From contig NZ_WJXB01000004.1 of NCBI RefSeq assembly GCF_009664975.1, positions 248,001 through 312,000 on the forward strand: a stretch of 64,000 nucleotides of DNA, read 5' to 3'. The notes under the pieces are model-generated. The model was given only the letters and a program-made list of their open reading frames with translations. It was not told the DNA's origin and made no database searches. The position numbers and the translations under genes are program-made. The first letter of the stretch is position 1. Each line of letters begins with the position of its first letter. The DNA comes from Paenibacillus monticola. GTDB lineage: Bacteria; Bacillota; Bacilli; Paenibacillales; Paenibacillaceae. This document shows positions 42,892 to 52,831 of this stretch, piece after piece.

Positions 42892-45858
42892 ATGGGTATA
42901 GAAAGAACACATCAGGGGATTACAAGAGTTTGGCTGATATTATTACTAATTTTGCTTACTGTAACACTCTATCAGCCAATGTTGGCAAGCGCAGAAGAGA
43001 CCGATTCCTCCACCCAGAATGTGTTGATTCTTAATTCGTATCACAATGGTTTTGCCTGGACAGATGATCAGAGTAACGGGATAGAAGAGCAGCTTAAGAG
43101 TGCTGAGAAGATACCGATTATTTACACTGAATATATGGACTGGAAACGTTATCCGAGCGACGCCAGCTGGGAGCAGTTCTACGAAATGATCCAATTCAAA
43201 TATGCTGCTATACATATTGACGTTATCATGACCACAGATGATAGCGCTCTGAATTTCGCCATAAAATACCGTGAAGATATTCTGGACAATGCTCCGATTA
43301 TATTCAGTGGTGTCAATCAACTTGGCTATGACGGTATTAAAGACCCCAGTAATATTACTGGGATCATTGAAGAAATTGATCCTACAGAAACTATAAGAAT
43401 GGCGCTGGAGATTAATCCCTCCATACAGAACGTTTATGTTGTATTTGATAATTCAGAAAGTGGACTAACCACGGGTAAAATAGTTACTGATAAGCTCTTG
43501 TCTCTGAATCTTGGGCTGCAAATTTTCCCCATGAATCATTTCTCCAATGAACAAATTATGCAGAAAGCATCTACTCTTTCTTCGGATAGCATTATTCTCA
43601 TGACTACATATTTTAGTGACTCTACTGGTAGAATTACTGAATTCGACCGTTTCTCCAGTGAGCTTGGCCAGAACAGCAGCGTCCCTGTCTATCACATGTA
43701 TGATTTCGGCTTAAATCATGGAGCATTTGGTGGGAGCATGATCAGTGGGAAAATCCAGGGACATACAGCTTCTAATATGGCACTTCGTGTCCTACAGGGT
43801 GAAAGCACATACCAGATCCCGATTGTCACAGACAATATAGCACGGAAAGTATTTGATTATCGGGAGTTGCAGCGTTTCGATATTTCACTGCAACAGCTGC
43901 CGAAGGGCAGCGAGGTCGTGAATAAACCTTTTTCTTTTTATGACACCTATAAAGGTCTGGTACTTAGCATCATCGGTGCATTCACTATACTACTAGCGTT
44001 CATACTTATCCTGCTATTTTATGTACAGTTGGTTAAACGCATGCGCAAAAATTTGGAAAGAAGCAATGAACGCTTTAGCTTGGCTGCATTTGGGGCTGAT
44101 GCGGTTATCTGGGATGTGGATATGTCGACGATGATCTACTATTTCTCTGATAGCTGGTACGAGCTGTTGGGCTACGAACGGGATGAGATTGACGAAAGCC
44201 ATAAGGGCTGGAAGGATATTATTCATCCTGAAGATGCCGATCAGGAGGCCCGTAGGAGAAGTGAACATTTGGAGGGTCTTTCCACCTATTATTACAGCGA
44301 GTATCGGCTGCGGAGCAAGTTGGGTGAATATAAGTGGTTTCAGGCTAGAGGCAAGATATTGCGGAATGCAACTGGTGGTTATATCCGCTTCGCAGGCTCC
44401 ATGACGGATGTGACGGACCGCAAGGGTGTTGAGAACAAGCTGCAGATGAGCTATCAGGAACTTGAATCGACTTACGAGGAGCTCACGGCTCTGCAGGATG
44501 AACTGGTGGAGCAGTATAACAAGGTAGTGGAGAATCAGGAACTGCTGCAGAATAGTGAAGAGAAATATCGGGTGCTGGCCTATAATGACGTGGTAAGTGG
44601 TCTGCCAAATCGGCTTTCGTTATCTGAGGAATTGGAAAATTTTGTACAGGAACATTCCGGTGGACGAGGTGCCTTGTTCTTTCTGGATATCGACGATTTC
44701 AAATATATAAATGATACGATGGGACATAGCTTTGGCGACGAACTGCTGGTTAAGGTTGGGGAGCGGCTGCTAGAACTGTCGGATGGAAGAAGTAGTCATT
44801 TCCGTTTCGGCGGTGATGAATTTGTGATTTTATTAAAAGATTTAAATAATTCTGCCGAAGTCCTCACCTATGCGGAGTCCCTGGTTCAGGGCTTTAAGGA
44901 ACCCTTCAAGCTGCATGAAAGTATTGTTCATATTTCTACGAGTATTGGGATTTCCCAATATCCCGAGGATGGAGATAATGCGGAGGAGTTGCTTAAGAAT
45001 GCTGATATCGCGATGTACAAAGCAAAAGAGGCGGGTAAAGGCTCTTACGTTCTTTATGGAAAAGCGATGCAGCAGCATTTCGATGATCGGATGATTATTG
45101 AGAAGAACTTAAGAAATGTGATCTCGAATAATGAGCTTTCCTTGCATTATCAGCCGTTAGTTGATGTCGGTTCAGATCAACTCTGGGGATTTGAAGCTTT
45201 GTTACGCTGGCATAGTCCGGTGCTCGGGTTTATGTCGCCACTCTCTTTTATCAAAATTGCGGAGGATAGCCGCTTGATCGTACCTATCGGAGAATGGGTG
45301 CTGCGGACCGCCTGCCAGTTCATTAAAGACCTGCATGGGAAAGGGTATGAAGGTTATCATATATCAGTCAATATCTCGGTGATTCAGCTGATGCTGGATA
45401 ACTTTACGGAGATGGTGCTAGCTGTTCTGCAGGAAACAGGATTAGCGCCTGAATATCTCGAATTGGAAATCACAGAGTCGATCTTTATGGAATCCTTTGA
45501 GATCATCAGCACTAAGTTGAATTTTCTGAAGAAAAAAGGGATCGGGATTGCCTTGGACGATTTCGGAACAGGATATTCCTCCCTCAGCTATTTGAAGCAA
45601 CTGCCCATCACTACGCTGAAGATTGATAAATCCTTTATTGACAGCATTGACTCACCGAATAGTATGTCCTTGGCCCGGTCAATCGTGACGATAGGACATG
45701 ACATGGGGTTAAAGGTTACGGCAGAAGGGGTGGAAACGCCAGAACAGCTGGCCTTCCTCGAGCGCACCAGCTGCGATAAGATCCAAGGCTACTTTATCAG
45801 CAGGCCGATCCCGCAGAACGATGTTATGGAATGGGTTGATGGGAGAAAGGTAAGCTAA
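42892..45858 (+). CDS. Transmembrane c-di-GMP enzyme: ABC-type binding domain-PAS-GGDEF-EAL
   Basis: 988 residues from ATG 42892 (GGGAG 7 bases upstream). Signal/TM at about 8-32; an extracellular ABC_sub_bind-type domain (NVLILNSYHNGFAWTDDQ, VIMTTDDSALNFA, IFSGVNQLGYDGI) to about 330; TM at about 358-382; PAS about 395-510; a short coiled coil; GGDEF with DIDDFKYINDTMGHSFGDE and intact GGDEF at 640-644; EAL with EALLRW (768), NIS, EITES, DDFGTGYSS, KIDKSFI and AEGVE all present. Both cyclase and phosphodiesterase sites look intact; no I-site RxxD precedes GGDEF. It should adjust c-di-GMP in response to an extracellular ligand. Confidence 0.93.
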   Translation: MGIERTHQGITRVWLILLLILLTVTLYQPMLASAEETDSSTQNVLILNSYHNGFAWTDDQSNGIEEQLKSAEKIPIIYTEYMDWKRYPSDASWEQFYEMIQFKYAAIHIDVIMTTDDSALNFAIKYREDILDNAPIIFSGVNQLGYDGIKDPSNITGIIEEIDPTETIRMALEINPSIQNVYVVFDNSESGLTTGKIVTDKLLSLNLGLQIFPMNHFSNEQIMQKASTLSSDSIILMTTYFSDSTGRITEFDRFSSELGQNSSVPVYHMYDFGLNHGAFGGSMISGKIQGHTASNMALRVLQGESTYQIPIVTDNIARKVFDYRELQRFDISLQQLPKGSEVVNKPFSFYDTYKGLVLSIIGAFTILLAFILILLFYVQLVKRMRKNLERSNERFSLAAFGADAVIWDVDMSTMIYYFSDSWYELLGYERDEIDESHKGWKDIIHPEDADQEARRRSEHLEGLSTYYYSEYRLRSKLGEYKWFQARGKILRNATGGYIRFAGSMTDVTDRKGVENKLQMSYQELESTYEELTALQDELVEQYNKVVENQELLQNSEEKYRVLAYNDVVSGLPNRLSLSEELENFVQEHSGGRGALFFLDIDDFKYINDTMGHSFGDELLVKVGERLLELSDGRSSHFRFGGDEFVILLKDLNNSAEVLTYAESLVQGFKEPFKLHESIVHISTSIGISQYPEDGDNAEELLKNADIAMYKAKEAGKGSYVLYGKAMQQHFDDRMIIEKNLRNVISNNELSLHYQPLVDVGSDQLWGFEALLRWHSPVLGFMSPLSFIKIAEDSRLIVPIGEWVLRTACQFIKDLHGKGYEGYHISVNISVIQLMLDNFTEMVLAVLQETGLAPEYLELEITESIFMESFEIISTKLNFLKKKGIGIALDDFGTGYSSLSYLKQLPITTLKIDKSFIDSIDSPNSMSLARSIVTIGHDMGLKVTAEGVETPEQLAFLERTSCDKIQGYFISRPIPQNDVMEWVDGRKVS

Positions 45859-45876
45859 GACAATCTGTGTAATATG

Positions 45877-45935
45877 ACAAAAGAAACGGGTGTTCCAGCA
45901 GCCAGTTGTGGCTGAGGGACAACCGTTTCTTTTGT
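45877..45935. terminator. Bidirectional terminator between the GGDEF-EAL and aldehyde dehydrogenase genes
   Basis: ACAAAAGAAACGG (45877-45889) pairs with CCGTTTCTTTTGT (45923-45935), with an inner GTTCC/GGGAC stem; T-rich on both strands. Confidence 0.85.
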
Positions 45936-45947
45936 TGAAATATAATC

Positions 45948-47339
45948 TTATTTTAACAGCCTCCGCGCCAGCTTTACTTTGTTGCCGTAGGGTGGGTAAA
46001 CGATGCCGAAGTCTATTCTAGTGCTTCTCTTGACGATGCTCTTGCGATGGGAAAATACAGCAAAGCTATGTTGCCCATGGTATCCGCCGATGCCCGAGTT
46101 GCCAACGCCGCCAAAGGGCATATAAGTGTTCGAAACATGCGAGATTGTATCGTTGATACAACCTCCCCCGAAAGAAACCCGGCCAAGTACCTCTTGCTCC
46201 ACCTGTTTATCCTCTGTAAACAGATATAATGCCAGTGGTTTCGGGTGATCGTTAATACTCTGTATGGCTTCATCCAGTTCACGATATTCTATAATAGGCA
46301 AAATAGGTCCGAAGATTTCATCCTCCATTGAACGGTCATTCCAGGTCACAGGGTAGAGCAGAGTGGGTTCAATATAAAGATCCGCTTCTACAACGGTGCC
46401 GCCCATGATAACCTTCGTTCGATCTGCTTCAATCATGCTCTCGAGCCTGTGCAACTGGCGTTCGTTTACGATGCGCCCATAATCAGGATTCTGCTGAATA
46501 TCTGTTCCATAGAAATTGGTGATGCATTGTTTGATGTTGGAGATCAGCTCGCCTGCGATTTCACTATGGACCAGCATATAATCCGGTGCGATACAGGTCT
46601 GACCTGCATTGACTAACTTTCCCCAAACAATTCGTTTCGCGGCTACGTCAAGATTAGCCGTCTTATCGACAATAACCGGGCTTTTCCCGCCAAGCTCAAG
46701 CGTTACGGGTACAAGATTATGGGCTGCTGCTGCCATTACAAGCTTGCCTACAGGCACACTCCCGGTAAAGAAAATATAATCAAACTTGGCATGGATCAAT
46801 AAGTGTGTTGTTTCTTTCTCACCTTGCACAAGTCGGATGTACTGTGGCTCAAAGGCCTCTTTGATCAATTCCTCGATTATTGCTGAGACGTTGGGTGTAC
46901 TCTCGGAAGGCTTGAGGACGGCACAGTTTCCGGCGGCGATCGCGCCAATTAACGGTTCAATCAGCAATTGAAACGGATAATTAAAGGGGCCGATAATAAG
47001 CGCTGTTCCATAGGGCTCGCTGATTACATAACTTTTGGAAGGGAACAAATGCAGTGGTGATCGGGCCTTTATGGGCTTGGCCCAGCGCCTTAGATGCTTC
47101 ATCATAGAACCAATGCTGTCCAGCGTGAAGCCAATTTCTGTAGCATAGGCCTCAAACTCACTTTTGCGCAAATCCTGATATAAGGCGGTAATGATACGAC
47201 CCTCGTATTTCTTAATGCTGTCTTTAAGCTTCTGCAGCTGCTGAAGCCGGAAGGTAATTTCTTTCGTACGCCCGCCGTTGTAGAACTGTTTATGCTCCGC
47301 AAGCATCTTGTCTATGCTCTCGGCTGTCTGTTGTATCAT
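45948..47339 (-). CDS. NAD(P)-dependent aldehyde dehydrogenase (YwdH/fatty aldehyde dehydrogenase-like)
   Basis: 463 residues, ATG after GGAGGGATATAA. ALDH fold: GPFNYPFQLLIEPL, FFTGSVPVGKLV, catalytic Glu in LELGGKSPVIV, catalytic Cys in NAGQTCIAPDY and GPILPIIEY. The short length and the LRKSEFEAYATEIG N-terminal region fit class 3/YwdH enzymes that oxidise medium or long-chain and aromatic aldehydes. It lies 38 bases downstream of the Crp/Fnr-type gene on the same strand. Confidence 0.92.
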   Translation of the reverse strand: MIQQTAESIDKMLAEHKQFYNGGRTKEITFRLQQLQKLKDSIKKYEGRIITALYQDLRKSEFEAYATEIGFTLDSIGSMMKHLRRWAKPIKARSPLHLFPSKSYVISEPYGTALIIGPFNYPFQLLIEPLIGAIAAGNCAVLKPSESTPNVSAIIEELIKEAFEPQYIRLVQGEKETTHLLIHAKFDYIFFTGSVPVGKLVMAAAAHNLVPVTLELGGKSPVIVDKTANLDVAAKRIVWGKLVNAGQTCIAPDYMLVHSEIAGELISNIKQCITNFYGTDIQQNPDYGRIVNERQLHRLESMIEADRTKVIMGGTVVEADLYIEPTLLYPVTWNDRSMEDEIFGPILPIIEYRELDEAIQSINDHPKPLALYLFTEDKQVEQEVLGRVSFGGGCINDTISHVSNTYMPFGGVGNSGIGGYHGQHSFAVFSHRKSIVKRSTRIDFGIVYPPYGNKVKLARRLLK

Positions 47340-47377
47340 TTATATCCCTCCACCTAATGCTCTCTTAACAGCATTCC

Positions 47378-48064
47378 TTATTCATTGTTCTCCAACCAGT
47401 TCTGCATCTGCTTCCGGTCCAACAGAGTAATGATGCGACCTCGAAAATCAATCCAAGCGCTATCGCGCAGATACCCGATTTCACGGGATAGAGAGGGTCG
47501 TGCTGTGTTCAGCTGCTCCGCCCATTCCTTTCTGCCGAAAGGAAGTCTGATCGAGTCGGAGGATTGTAGTTTCGCTTGCTCCAGCAGATAAAAGACAATC
47601 CGCCGCCGCAGGGTCCCGGCAGAGAGGATTTCTATTTTGCGATTGACCATCACCAGGCGCTCCGACAGGTTCTCTATATAGTGAGATAGCATATCTGTAT
47701 CGGCAGAGAACAGTCGCAGCAACTCTTGCTTGCTGATGAACATGACGTGGCACGGTTCCGCTGCGGTCACCGTGGCCGGGAAAAAGTTCTCTTTGCGAAA
47801 CAATACAGCCTCACCAAAAGTCTGCCCCTCACCCAAGCGGGCAATCGTGACACTGTTGCCATTAGGATAGATTTTCTGGACTTCTACTCGACCGGACAGA
47901 ACGATACCCAGCCTATCGGCTGTTTCACCTTCAGAGAGGATCAACTCGTTCTTATTGCAGAATCTGACATTGTAAACCATGGTTTGCAGTAGAGTTTGAA
48001 TTTCTTCGACCGACTTTCCGCGGAATAGAAGACAGGCTTGCAGTGTGGCAGGGTCTGGGCTCAT
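47378..48064 (-). CDS. Crp/Fnr family regulator, probably HcpR-like (nitric oxide/hydroxylamine stress)
   Basis: 228 residues, ATG after GGAGGATATAT. N-terminal cyclic-nucleotide-binding-like barrel (GIVLSGRVEVQK, LGEGQTFGEAVLF), dimer helix, and C-terminal winged helix with recognition region NTARPSLSREIGYLRD. It is divergent from hcp with a perfect palindrome GGTAAC-AACT-GTTACC between them, matching the GTAAC-N4-GTTAC sites I recall for HcpR in clostridia. No FNR-type N-terminal cysteine cluster is visible. It likely activates hcp and may control itself. Confidence 0.85.
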   Translation of the reverse strand: MSPDPATLQACLLFRGKSVEEIQTLLQTMVYNVRFCNKNELILSEGETADRLGIVLSGRVEVQKIYPNGNSVTIARLGEGQTFGEAVLFRKENFFPATVTAAEPCHVMFISKQELLRLFSADTDMLSHYIENLSERLVMVNRKIEILSAGTLRRRIVFYLLEQAKLQSSDSIRLPFGRKEWAEQLNTARPSLSREIGYLRDSAWIDFRGRIITLLDRKQMQNWLENNE

Positions 48065-48088
48065 ATATCCTCCGAGTTTATCCTCTTT

Positions 48089-48104
48089 GGTAACAACTGT
48101 TACC
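48089..48104. promoter_or_regulatory. HcpR-type operator
   Basis: GGTAACAACTGTTACC, perfect palindrome with 6-base arms and a 4-base centre. Its centre (48096.5) lies 41.5 bases upstream of the start predicted from the TACAAT at 48126, the classical class II activator position. Confidence 0.75.
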
Positions 48105-48125
48105 GATTGTTTGACGCCAGTCTAC

Positions 48126-48131
48126 TACAAT
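48126..48131 (+). promoter_or_regulatory. -10 box of the hcp promoter
   Basis: TACAAT with no usable -35 box at 17 bases (CCGATT), consistent with dependence on the activator bound at 48089-48104. Confidence 0.55.
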
Positions 48132-48176
48132 GGATAACAGATGTAAACATTAGGTTAACAGAGGAGCGAACGTACA

Positions 48177-49829
48177 ATGAGCAGCATGTTTTGTTTTCAA
48201 TGTCAGGAAGCAGCTAAAGGAACAGGCTGTACCATTCAAGGAGTCTGCGGTAAGACCAGTGAGGTTGCCAATCTGCAGGACCTTTTGCTGTATACGCTGA
48301 AGGGGATCTCCATTTATGCAATACAAGGCCGGGAGCTCGGCCTAACAGATTTGGCAACGGAAAGATTCATCGCTGAGAGTATGTTCGCCACGATAACCAA
48401 TGCTAACTTTGATCGTGAAGGATTTATTGTTAGAGTAAGAGAGGGCATTGCGCTGCGGAACCAGTGGAAGTCCAGATTGGACGGCACGGAAGCAACGATT
48501 CCTTTGGGAGCTCATGATGCTGCATTATGGACTCCGGGAACCGATGCAGAGCTGGAAGCTAAAGCGGCAAACATAGGTGTTCTGTCCACAGGTGATGAGG
48601 ATATCCGTTCCTTACGCGAGCTGTTGACCTATGGGCTGAAGGGTATGGCAGCTTATATGGAGCATGCGGCTGTACTCGGTTATCACGAAGATAGCGTACA
48701 TGTGTTTATGGAAAAAGGATTAGCGGCCACCTTGGATAACGATTTGGGCGTGGCAGAGCTGATCGCTCTCGTTATGGAATGTGGTAAATTTGGCGTCGAT
48801 GTGATGGCGCTGCTGGACCGGGCCAATACAACCACTTACGGAAATCCGGAAATTACCAAGGTCAACATCGGGGTAGGTAGCCGTCCTGGGATTCTGATCA
48901 GCGGGCATGATCTATTGGATATGGAAGAGCTGCTGAAGCAGACAGAAGGTACCGGAGTCGATGTATACACACACAGCGAAATGCTGCCTGGCCATTATTA
49001 CCCGGCTTTCAAGAAATACGATCATCTCGTAGGCAACTATGGTAATGCCTGGTGGAAGCAGACGGAGGAATTCGCAAGCTTTAATGGACCGATTCTGATG
49101 ACTACCAATTGTATCGTGCCGCCAAAGGATAGCTATGTAGACCGTCTGTATACAACAGGTCATACCGGATACCCTGGTGTGAAGCATATTCCGGCCGGTG
49201 CTGACGGAGCGAAGGATTTCTCTGCTCTCGTGGAGCAGGCCAAACGTTGTGCGGCTCCAACTGAAATTGAAACTGGTGAAATTATTGGTGGCTTTGCCCA
49301 TGCAGCTGTCATAGGCCTGGCAGATCAGGTCGTAGATGCTGTGAAAACAGGTGCCATCAAACAGTTCTTTGTGATGGCAGGCTGTGACGGCCGGATGAAG
49401 AGTCGGGATTATTACACAGATTTTGCTTCCGAACTGCCGGAAGATACAGTGATTCTTACGGCGGGCTGTGCGAAGTATAAATATAATAAGCTGGAGCTTG
49501 GGAGTATAGGTGGCATTCCGCGTGTGCTTGATGCCGGTCAGTGCAACGATTCTTATTCTTTGGTCGTCATTGCGATGAAGCTGAAGGAAGTTTTTGGCCT
49601 GGAGGATATTAATGAGCTGCCGATTTCCTACAACATTGCCTGGTATGAGCAGAAGGCGGTAATCGTATTGCTGGCGCTGCTGCATCTGGGTGTGAAGAAT
49701 ATTCATCTTGGCCCAACTCTGCCAGCGTTCTTATCCCCTAATGTGGCTAAAGTGCTGGTCGATAACTTTGGAATAAGTGGTATTGGTAGTGTAGAAGAGG
49801 ATATGAAGCAATTTATGGCAGTGGTATAA
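48177..49829 (+). CDS. hcp: Hybrid cluster protein (hydroxylamine reductase), class I type
   Basis: 550 residues, ATG after GAGGAGCGAACGTACA. N-terminal cysteines C6-x2-C9-x8-C18-x5-C24 fit the [4Fe-4S] spacing of class I Hcp rather than the wider enterobacterial spacing. Hybrid-cluster ligand regions are seen in [47 protein letters not shown] and [10 protein letters not shown]. It reduces hydroxylamine in vitro and protects against nitric oxide. Expression is probably driven by the divergent Crp/Fnr-type regulator. No separate hcr reductase gene is adjacent. Confidence 0.95.
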   Translation: MSSMFCFQCQEAAKGTGCTIQGVCGKTSEVANLQDLLLYTLKGISIYAIQGRELGLTDLATERFIAESMFATITNANFDREGFIVRVREGIALRNQWKSRLDGTEATIPLGAHDAALWTPGTDAELEAKAANIGVLSTGDEDIRSLRELLTYGLKGMAAYMEHAAVLGYHEDSVHVFMEKGLAATLDNDLGVAELIALVMECGKFGVDVMALLDRANTTTYGNPEITKVNIGVGSRPGILISGHDLLDMEELLKQTEGTGVDVYTHSEMLPGHYYPAFKKYDHLVGNYGNAWWKQTEEFASFNGPILMTTNCIVPPKDSYVDRLYTTGHTGYPGVKHIPAGADGAKDFSALVEQAKRCAAPTEIETGEIIGGFAHAAVIGLADQVVDAVKTGAIKQFFVMAGCDGRMKSRDYYTDFASELPEDTVILTAGCAKYKYNKLELGSIGGIPRVLDAGQCNDSYSLVVIAMKLKEVFGLEDINELPISYNIAWYEQKAVIVLLALLHLGVKNIHLGPTLPAFLSPNVAKVLVDNFGISGIGSVEEDMKQFMAVV

Positions 49830-49845
49830 CCTTATAATAACAACG

Positions 49846-49906
49846 AAATCGGTCTGTGATTCTGTACGCTCCCTGTTGGAGCTGCAGACCATAGGCCGAT
49901 TTTTTG
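49846..49906. terminator. Terminator between hcp and the aldo/keto reductase gene
   Basis: AAATCGGTCT (49846-49855) pairs with AGGCCGATTT using one G-U pair, with an inner GCTCC/GGAGC stem, followed by a run of T. Confidence 0.8.
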
Positions 49907-49952
49907 TTTGAGATTATAGCGAGGTACCATTCATTTTCGGTTAGAGGCCAGC

Positions 49953-50933
49953 TTATTGCTTAGGAAGTCGGTAGACCGCGAACGGCTCGCCGTGACGGAA
50001 AGGTTGGCTGGCTTCATCCAGTTTATTCAAGGTTTCAGTACTTAGAGTAAGCTTGCTGCTCTGCAAATTCTCCTCTAACTGTTGTACGCGTGTGGCGCCA
50101 ACGATTACAGTGGAAACAGTGGGCCGATTCATTAGCCAGGCTAAAGATAACGCTGTGGAGGAGGTACCCAGCTCCTGGGCCATTCCGCTAATCGTATCTC
50201 CAAGCTCTATTCGGTCAGCGCTCAGGAATCTGTTGAAATTAGGATCGGTATCGGCTCTAGAACCAACAGGTACTGCGCCGTTAATCGAATATTTTCCTGT
50301 GAGAATCCCGCCAGCCAGCGGGAAGTAAGGGATCACTCCAACTCCCTGATCGAGACACAGCGGGATTAACTCATTCTCTGGTGTACGATCAGCAAGGGAG
50401 TAACTACACTGGATGGAAATGAATCTGGTGAAATTTCGTGCTTCAGCAATTCCAAGTGCCTTCATCAATTCCCACGCTGCATAATTGGAGGCCCCGATAT
50501 AACGTACTTTCCCCGCAGAAACCATATCATCGAGCGCACGCAGTGTTTCTTCCAGTGGTGTGTTGGGATCAAAGGTATGGATCTGGTACAGATCGACATA
50601 GTCAGTCTTCAGACGACGGAGACTGTCCTCCAGTTCATGCATCAGATGATGGCGCGAGGAGCCGCTTCCGTTGGGGCCAACACTACGTATCAAACCTGCT
50701 TTGGTGGTCAGCACCGTATTTTGCCGTCTGCCCATAAGGGCCAGACCTATAATCCGCTCCGACTCGCTGCCTGCATAAATATTGGCGGTGTCGATAAAGT
50801 TAATTCCGTGCTCCAGCGCCGCATGAATAATTCCGATTGAAGTCTCCTGGTCCGCCCGTTTGCCAAAGGCATTCGTCCCGAGACCCAAAGCGGATACTTG
50901 CAGTCCGCTGTTTCCAAGCCGATGAAATTTCAT
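49953..50933 (-). CDS. Aldo/keto reductase
   Basis: 326 residues, ATG after AAAAAAGGAGTGTAAACT. TIM barrel with the catalytic tetrad visible: Asp and Tyr in NFIDTANIYAGSESE, Lys in TTKAG and His in YQIHTFD. LGLGTNAFG and the late TVIVGATRVQQLEENL segment place it among YhdN/potassium-channel-beta-like NADPH reductases. Substrate unknown. It lies 21 bases downstream of the LysR gene on the same strand and may be co-transcribed. Confidence 0.93.
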   Translation of the reverse strand: MKFHRLGNSGLQVSALGLGTNAFGKRADQETSIGIIHAALEHGINFIDTANIYAGSESERIIGLALMGRRQNTVLTTKAGLIRSVGPNGSGSSRHHLMHELEDSLRRLKTDYVDLYQIHTFDPNTPLEETLRALDDMVSAGKVRYIGASNYAAWELMKALGIAEARNFTRFISIQCSYSLADRTPENELIPLCLDQGVGVIPYFPLAGGILTGKYSINGAVPVGSRADTDPNFNRFLSADRIELGDTISGMAQELGTSSTALSLAWLMNRPTVSTVIVGATRVQQLEENLQSSKLTLSTETLNKLDEASQPFRHGEPFAVYRLPKQ

Positions 50934-50954
50934 AGTTTACACTCCTTTTTTAAA

Positions 50955-51827
50955 TTACTTATTGGTGAATAGCTGCAAGGCAGTTTCTATGAATAACTTA
51001 ACCGCAATCGACGACTCTGCCAGTGAATTTACCGCGAGATGGATATCTCTGTAGGCTTCAGGCTCCAGCTCCCGGACCACTACATTAGGAGGCAATGATA
51101 ACAATGACAGTTCAGACATCACGCCAACAGCCAAGCCCTCCTGAATCATATTAAGCGCTGTAGCATAATTATTGACCTCATATTTCACCTTCAGAATGCT
51201 GCCGCTTCGGTTAAATAAATCTACCACCGGCGTTTCATAGCCAGCTCTGCAGAGCAAAATCGGTTCATTCGCCAGATCCTGGACACAGACGACGGATTTC
51301 TGCTGCAAGGGGTGGTCGTCTCTTAATACTGCATAAAGCTTTTCTCTATATAAGGGAATGGTTTCAAATTCCCCATACGGGGAGATAATTAAACCAATAT
51401 CAATGATGCGGGATTCCAGCCATTCCTTGACCTCGGCGATGGAGCCTTCATGCAATTGGATCTCAATATGGGGATATTTTCGGGCGATCGAGCTAATAAT
51501 TTTTGGGGAAAAATGAGCGGATGCCGCCGGAAACGCACCAACCCGGATACTCCCTTGCTCCAGGCCTTTTTCTGCGCAGATCTCCTGATGAACCTTATCG
51601 AAGCCCATGAGAATTTCCCGGAAAACAACAAGGATGCGCTTGCCGATATCAGTCAGCATCAGGCCATTACGACGATCACGCAGCAGCAGCTTCACCTCTA
51701 GCTCTGATTCGAGGGAGGCGATAGCCCGACTGACTGCGGGTTGGGTCATATTCAATTCCTGGCCGGCTTTGGTGAAGCTGCCGCTCTCAGCAATTTTGAC
51801 AAATAAGCGGATTTGGTTGTTGTTCAT
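50955..51827 (-). CDS. LysR family transcriptional regulator
   Basis: 290 residues from ATG 51827, the usual distance before the LysR HTH (MNNNQIRLFVKIAESGSFTK, then MTQPAVSRAIASLE). An upstream ATG at 51863 is in frame, and the AAGGGG between the two is poorly spaced, so the start is uncertain. The effector domain (LITPLEL-like two-lobe pattern, with SELSLLSLPPNVVVRELEP near the end) is typical. It is divergent from a DMT transporter and flavin reductase pair, which it probably controls, and lies just before the aldo/keto reductase. Confidence 0.92.
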   Translation of the reverse strand: MNNNQIRLFVKIAESGSFTKAGQELNMTQPAVSRAIASLESELEVKLLLRDRRNGLMLTDIGKRILVVFREILMGFDKVHQEICAEKGLEQGSIRVGAFPAASAHFSPKIISSIARKYPHIEIQLHEGSIAEVKEWLESRIIDIGLIISPYGEFETIPLYREKLYAVLRDDHPLQQKSVVCVQDLANEPILLCRAGYETPVVDLFNRSGSILKVKYEVNNYATALNMIQEGLAVGVMSELSLLSLPPNVVVRELEPEAYRDIHLAVNSLAESSIAVKLFIETALQLFTNK

Positions 51828-51923
51828 ATCAGAAATGGTATGCCCCTTATGATTATAATTCATTTTATTTATGAGTACATGTATTGTATCATTTGGAATG
51901 AATCATAGACAAGGAGTGAGCAC

Positions 51924-52814
51924 ATGTCTCAGCAGCAGAAATCCGTTATGCTTCTTATCTTTCTGGTAGTAGTATGGGGCATCAATTGGCCTCTTTCCAA
52001 AATTGCTCTGGACTACTCTCCGCCCTTGTTATTTGCAGGAATCCGGACGGTCATTGGCGGCCTCATTCTAATCCTGATCGCACTGCCGAAGCTACAAGCG
52101 CTTCGCTTCAAGGAGCTTTGGCCGATTTATCTTACCTCGGCGGTATTAAGCATTGTTTTCTATTATGGTTTTCAGACCATTGGTTTGCAATATGTACCTG
52201 CAGGGCTGTTCTCGTCAATCGTATTTCTGCAGCCTGTGCTGCTCGGTATCTTCTCCTGGCTCTGGCTGGGAGAAAGTATGTACGGCCTCAAAATGACCGG
52301 TCTGCTGCTTGGTTTCCTCGGGGTAGCTTCACTCAGTATCGGAGGCATTACCGGCAGTATTTCACTTTCCGGTATTATACTTGCACTGGCCAGTGCTTTG
52401 AGTTGGGCTTTGGGTACGATCTATCTGAAACGGAACGCAGCAAGAGTGGATATGTTATGGATGACAGCGATGCAGATTACAATCGGCGGGGTTGTTCTGC
52501 TAATCTTCGGTTCGGTGACAGAGCAATGGACGGATATCACCTGGAATTCTTCCTTTGTTTTAAACACGCTGTTTATTGCCATTTTCGTTATTGCATTGGG
52601 TTGGCTGGTTTACTTTAAGCTGATTAATGAAGGAGAAGCCGGTAAGGTAGGCTCGTTCACTTTTTTGATCCCATTGATTTCCATAGGCGCAAGCGTAGTA
52701 TTATTAAATGAACAGATCACCTGGAATCTGGTGGTTGGCCTACTGCTGATAGTCAGCAGTATTGTTATGGTGAATGTAAGAATAGGGCGGACCGCTAAGC
52801 AGTTCCGTACTTAG
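51924..52814 (+). CDS. DMT superfamily (EamA) transporter
   Basis: 296 residues, ATG after AAGGAGTGAGCAC. Ten membrane helices in two EamA repeats; WGINWPLSKIAL and AGLFSSIVFLQPVLLGIFSWLWLGE in the first, LASALSWALGTIYLKRN in the second. EamA proteins mostly export metabolites or amino acids. It is divergent from a LysR gene and is followed after 17 bases by a flavin reductase gene. Confidence 0.92.
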   Translation: MSQQQKSVMLLIFLVVVWGINWPLSKIALDYSPPLLFAGIRTVIGGLILILIALPKLQALRFKELWPIYLTSAVLSIVFYYGFQTIGLQYVPAGLFSSIVFLQPVLLGIFSWLWLGESMYGLKMTGLLLGFLGVASLSIGGITGSISLSGIILALASALSWALGTIYLKRNAARVDMLWMTAMQITIGGVVLLIFGSVTEQWTDITWNSSFVLNTLFIAIFVIALGWLVYFKLINEGEAGKVGSFTFLIPLISIGASVVLLNEQITWNLVVGLLLIVSSIVMVNVRIGRTAKQFRT

Positions 52815-52831
52815 AAAAAGGGGGAACTTTC

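Noticed and set aside
48912..49706. Long open frame antisense to hcp (264 codons).
   Set aside because: It lies entirely opposite a clear hcp gene, has no ribosome site and resembles no protein family.
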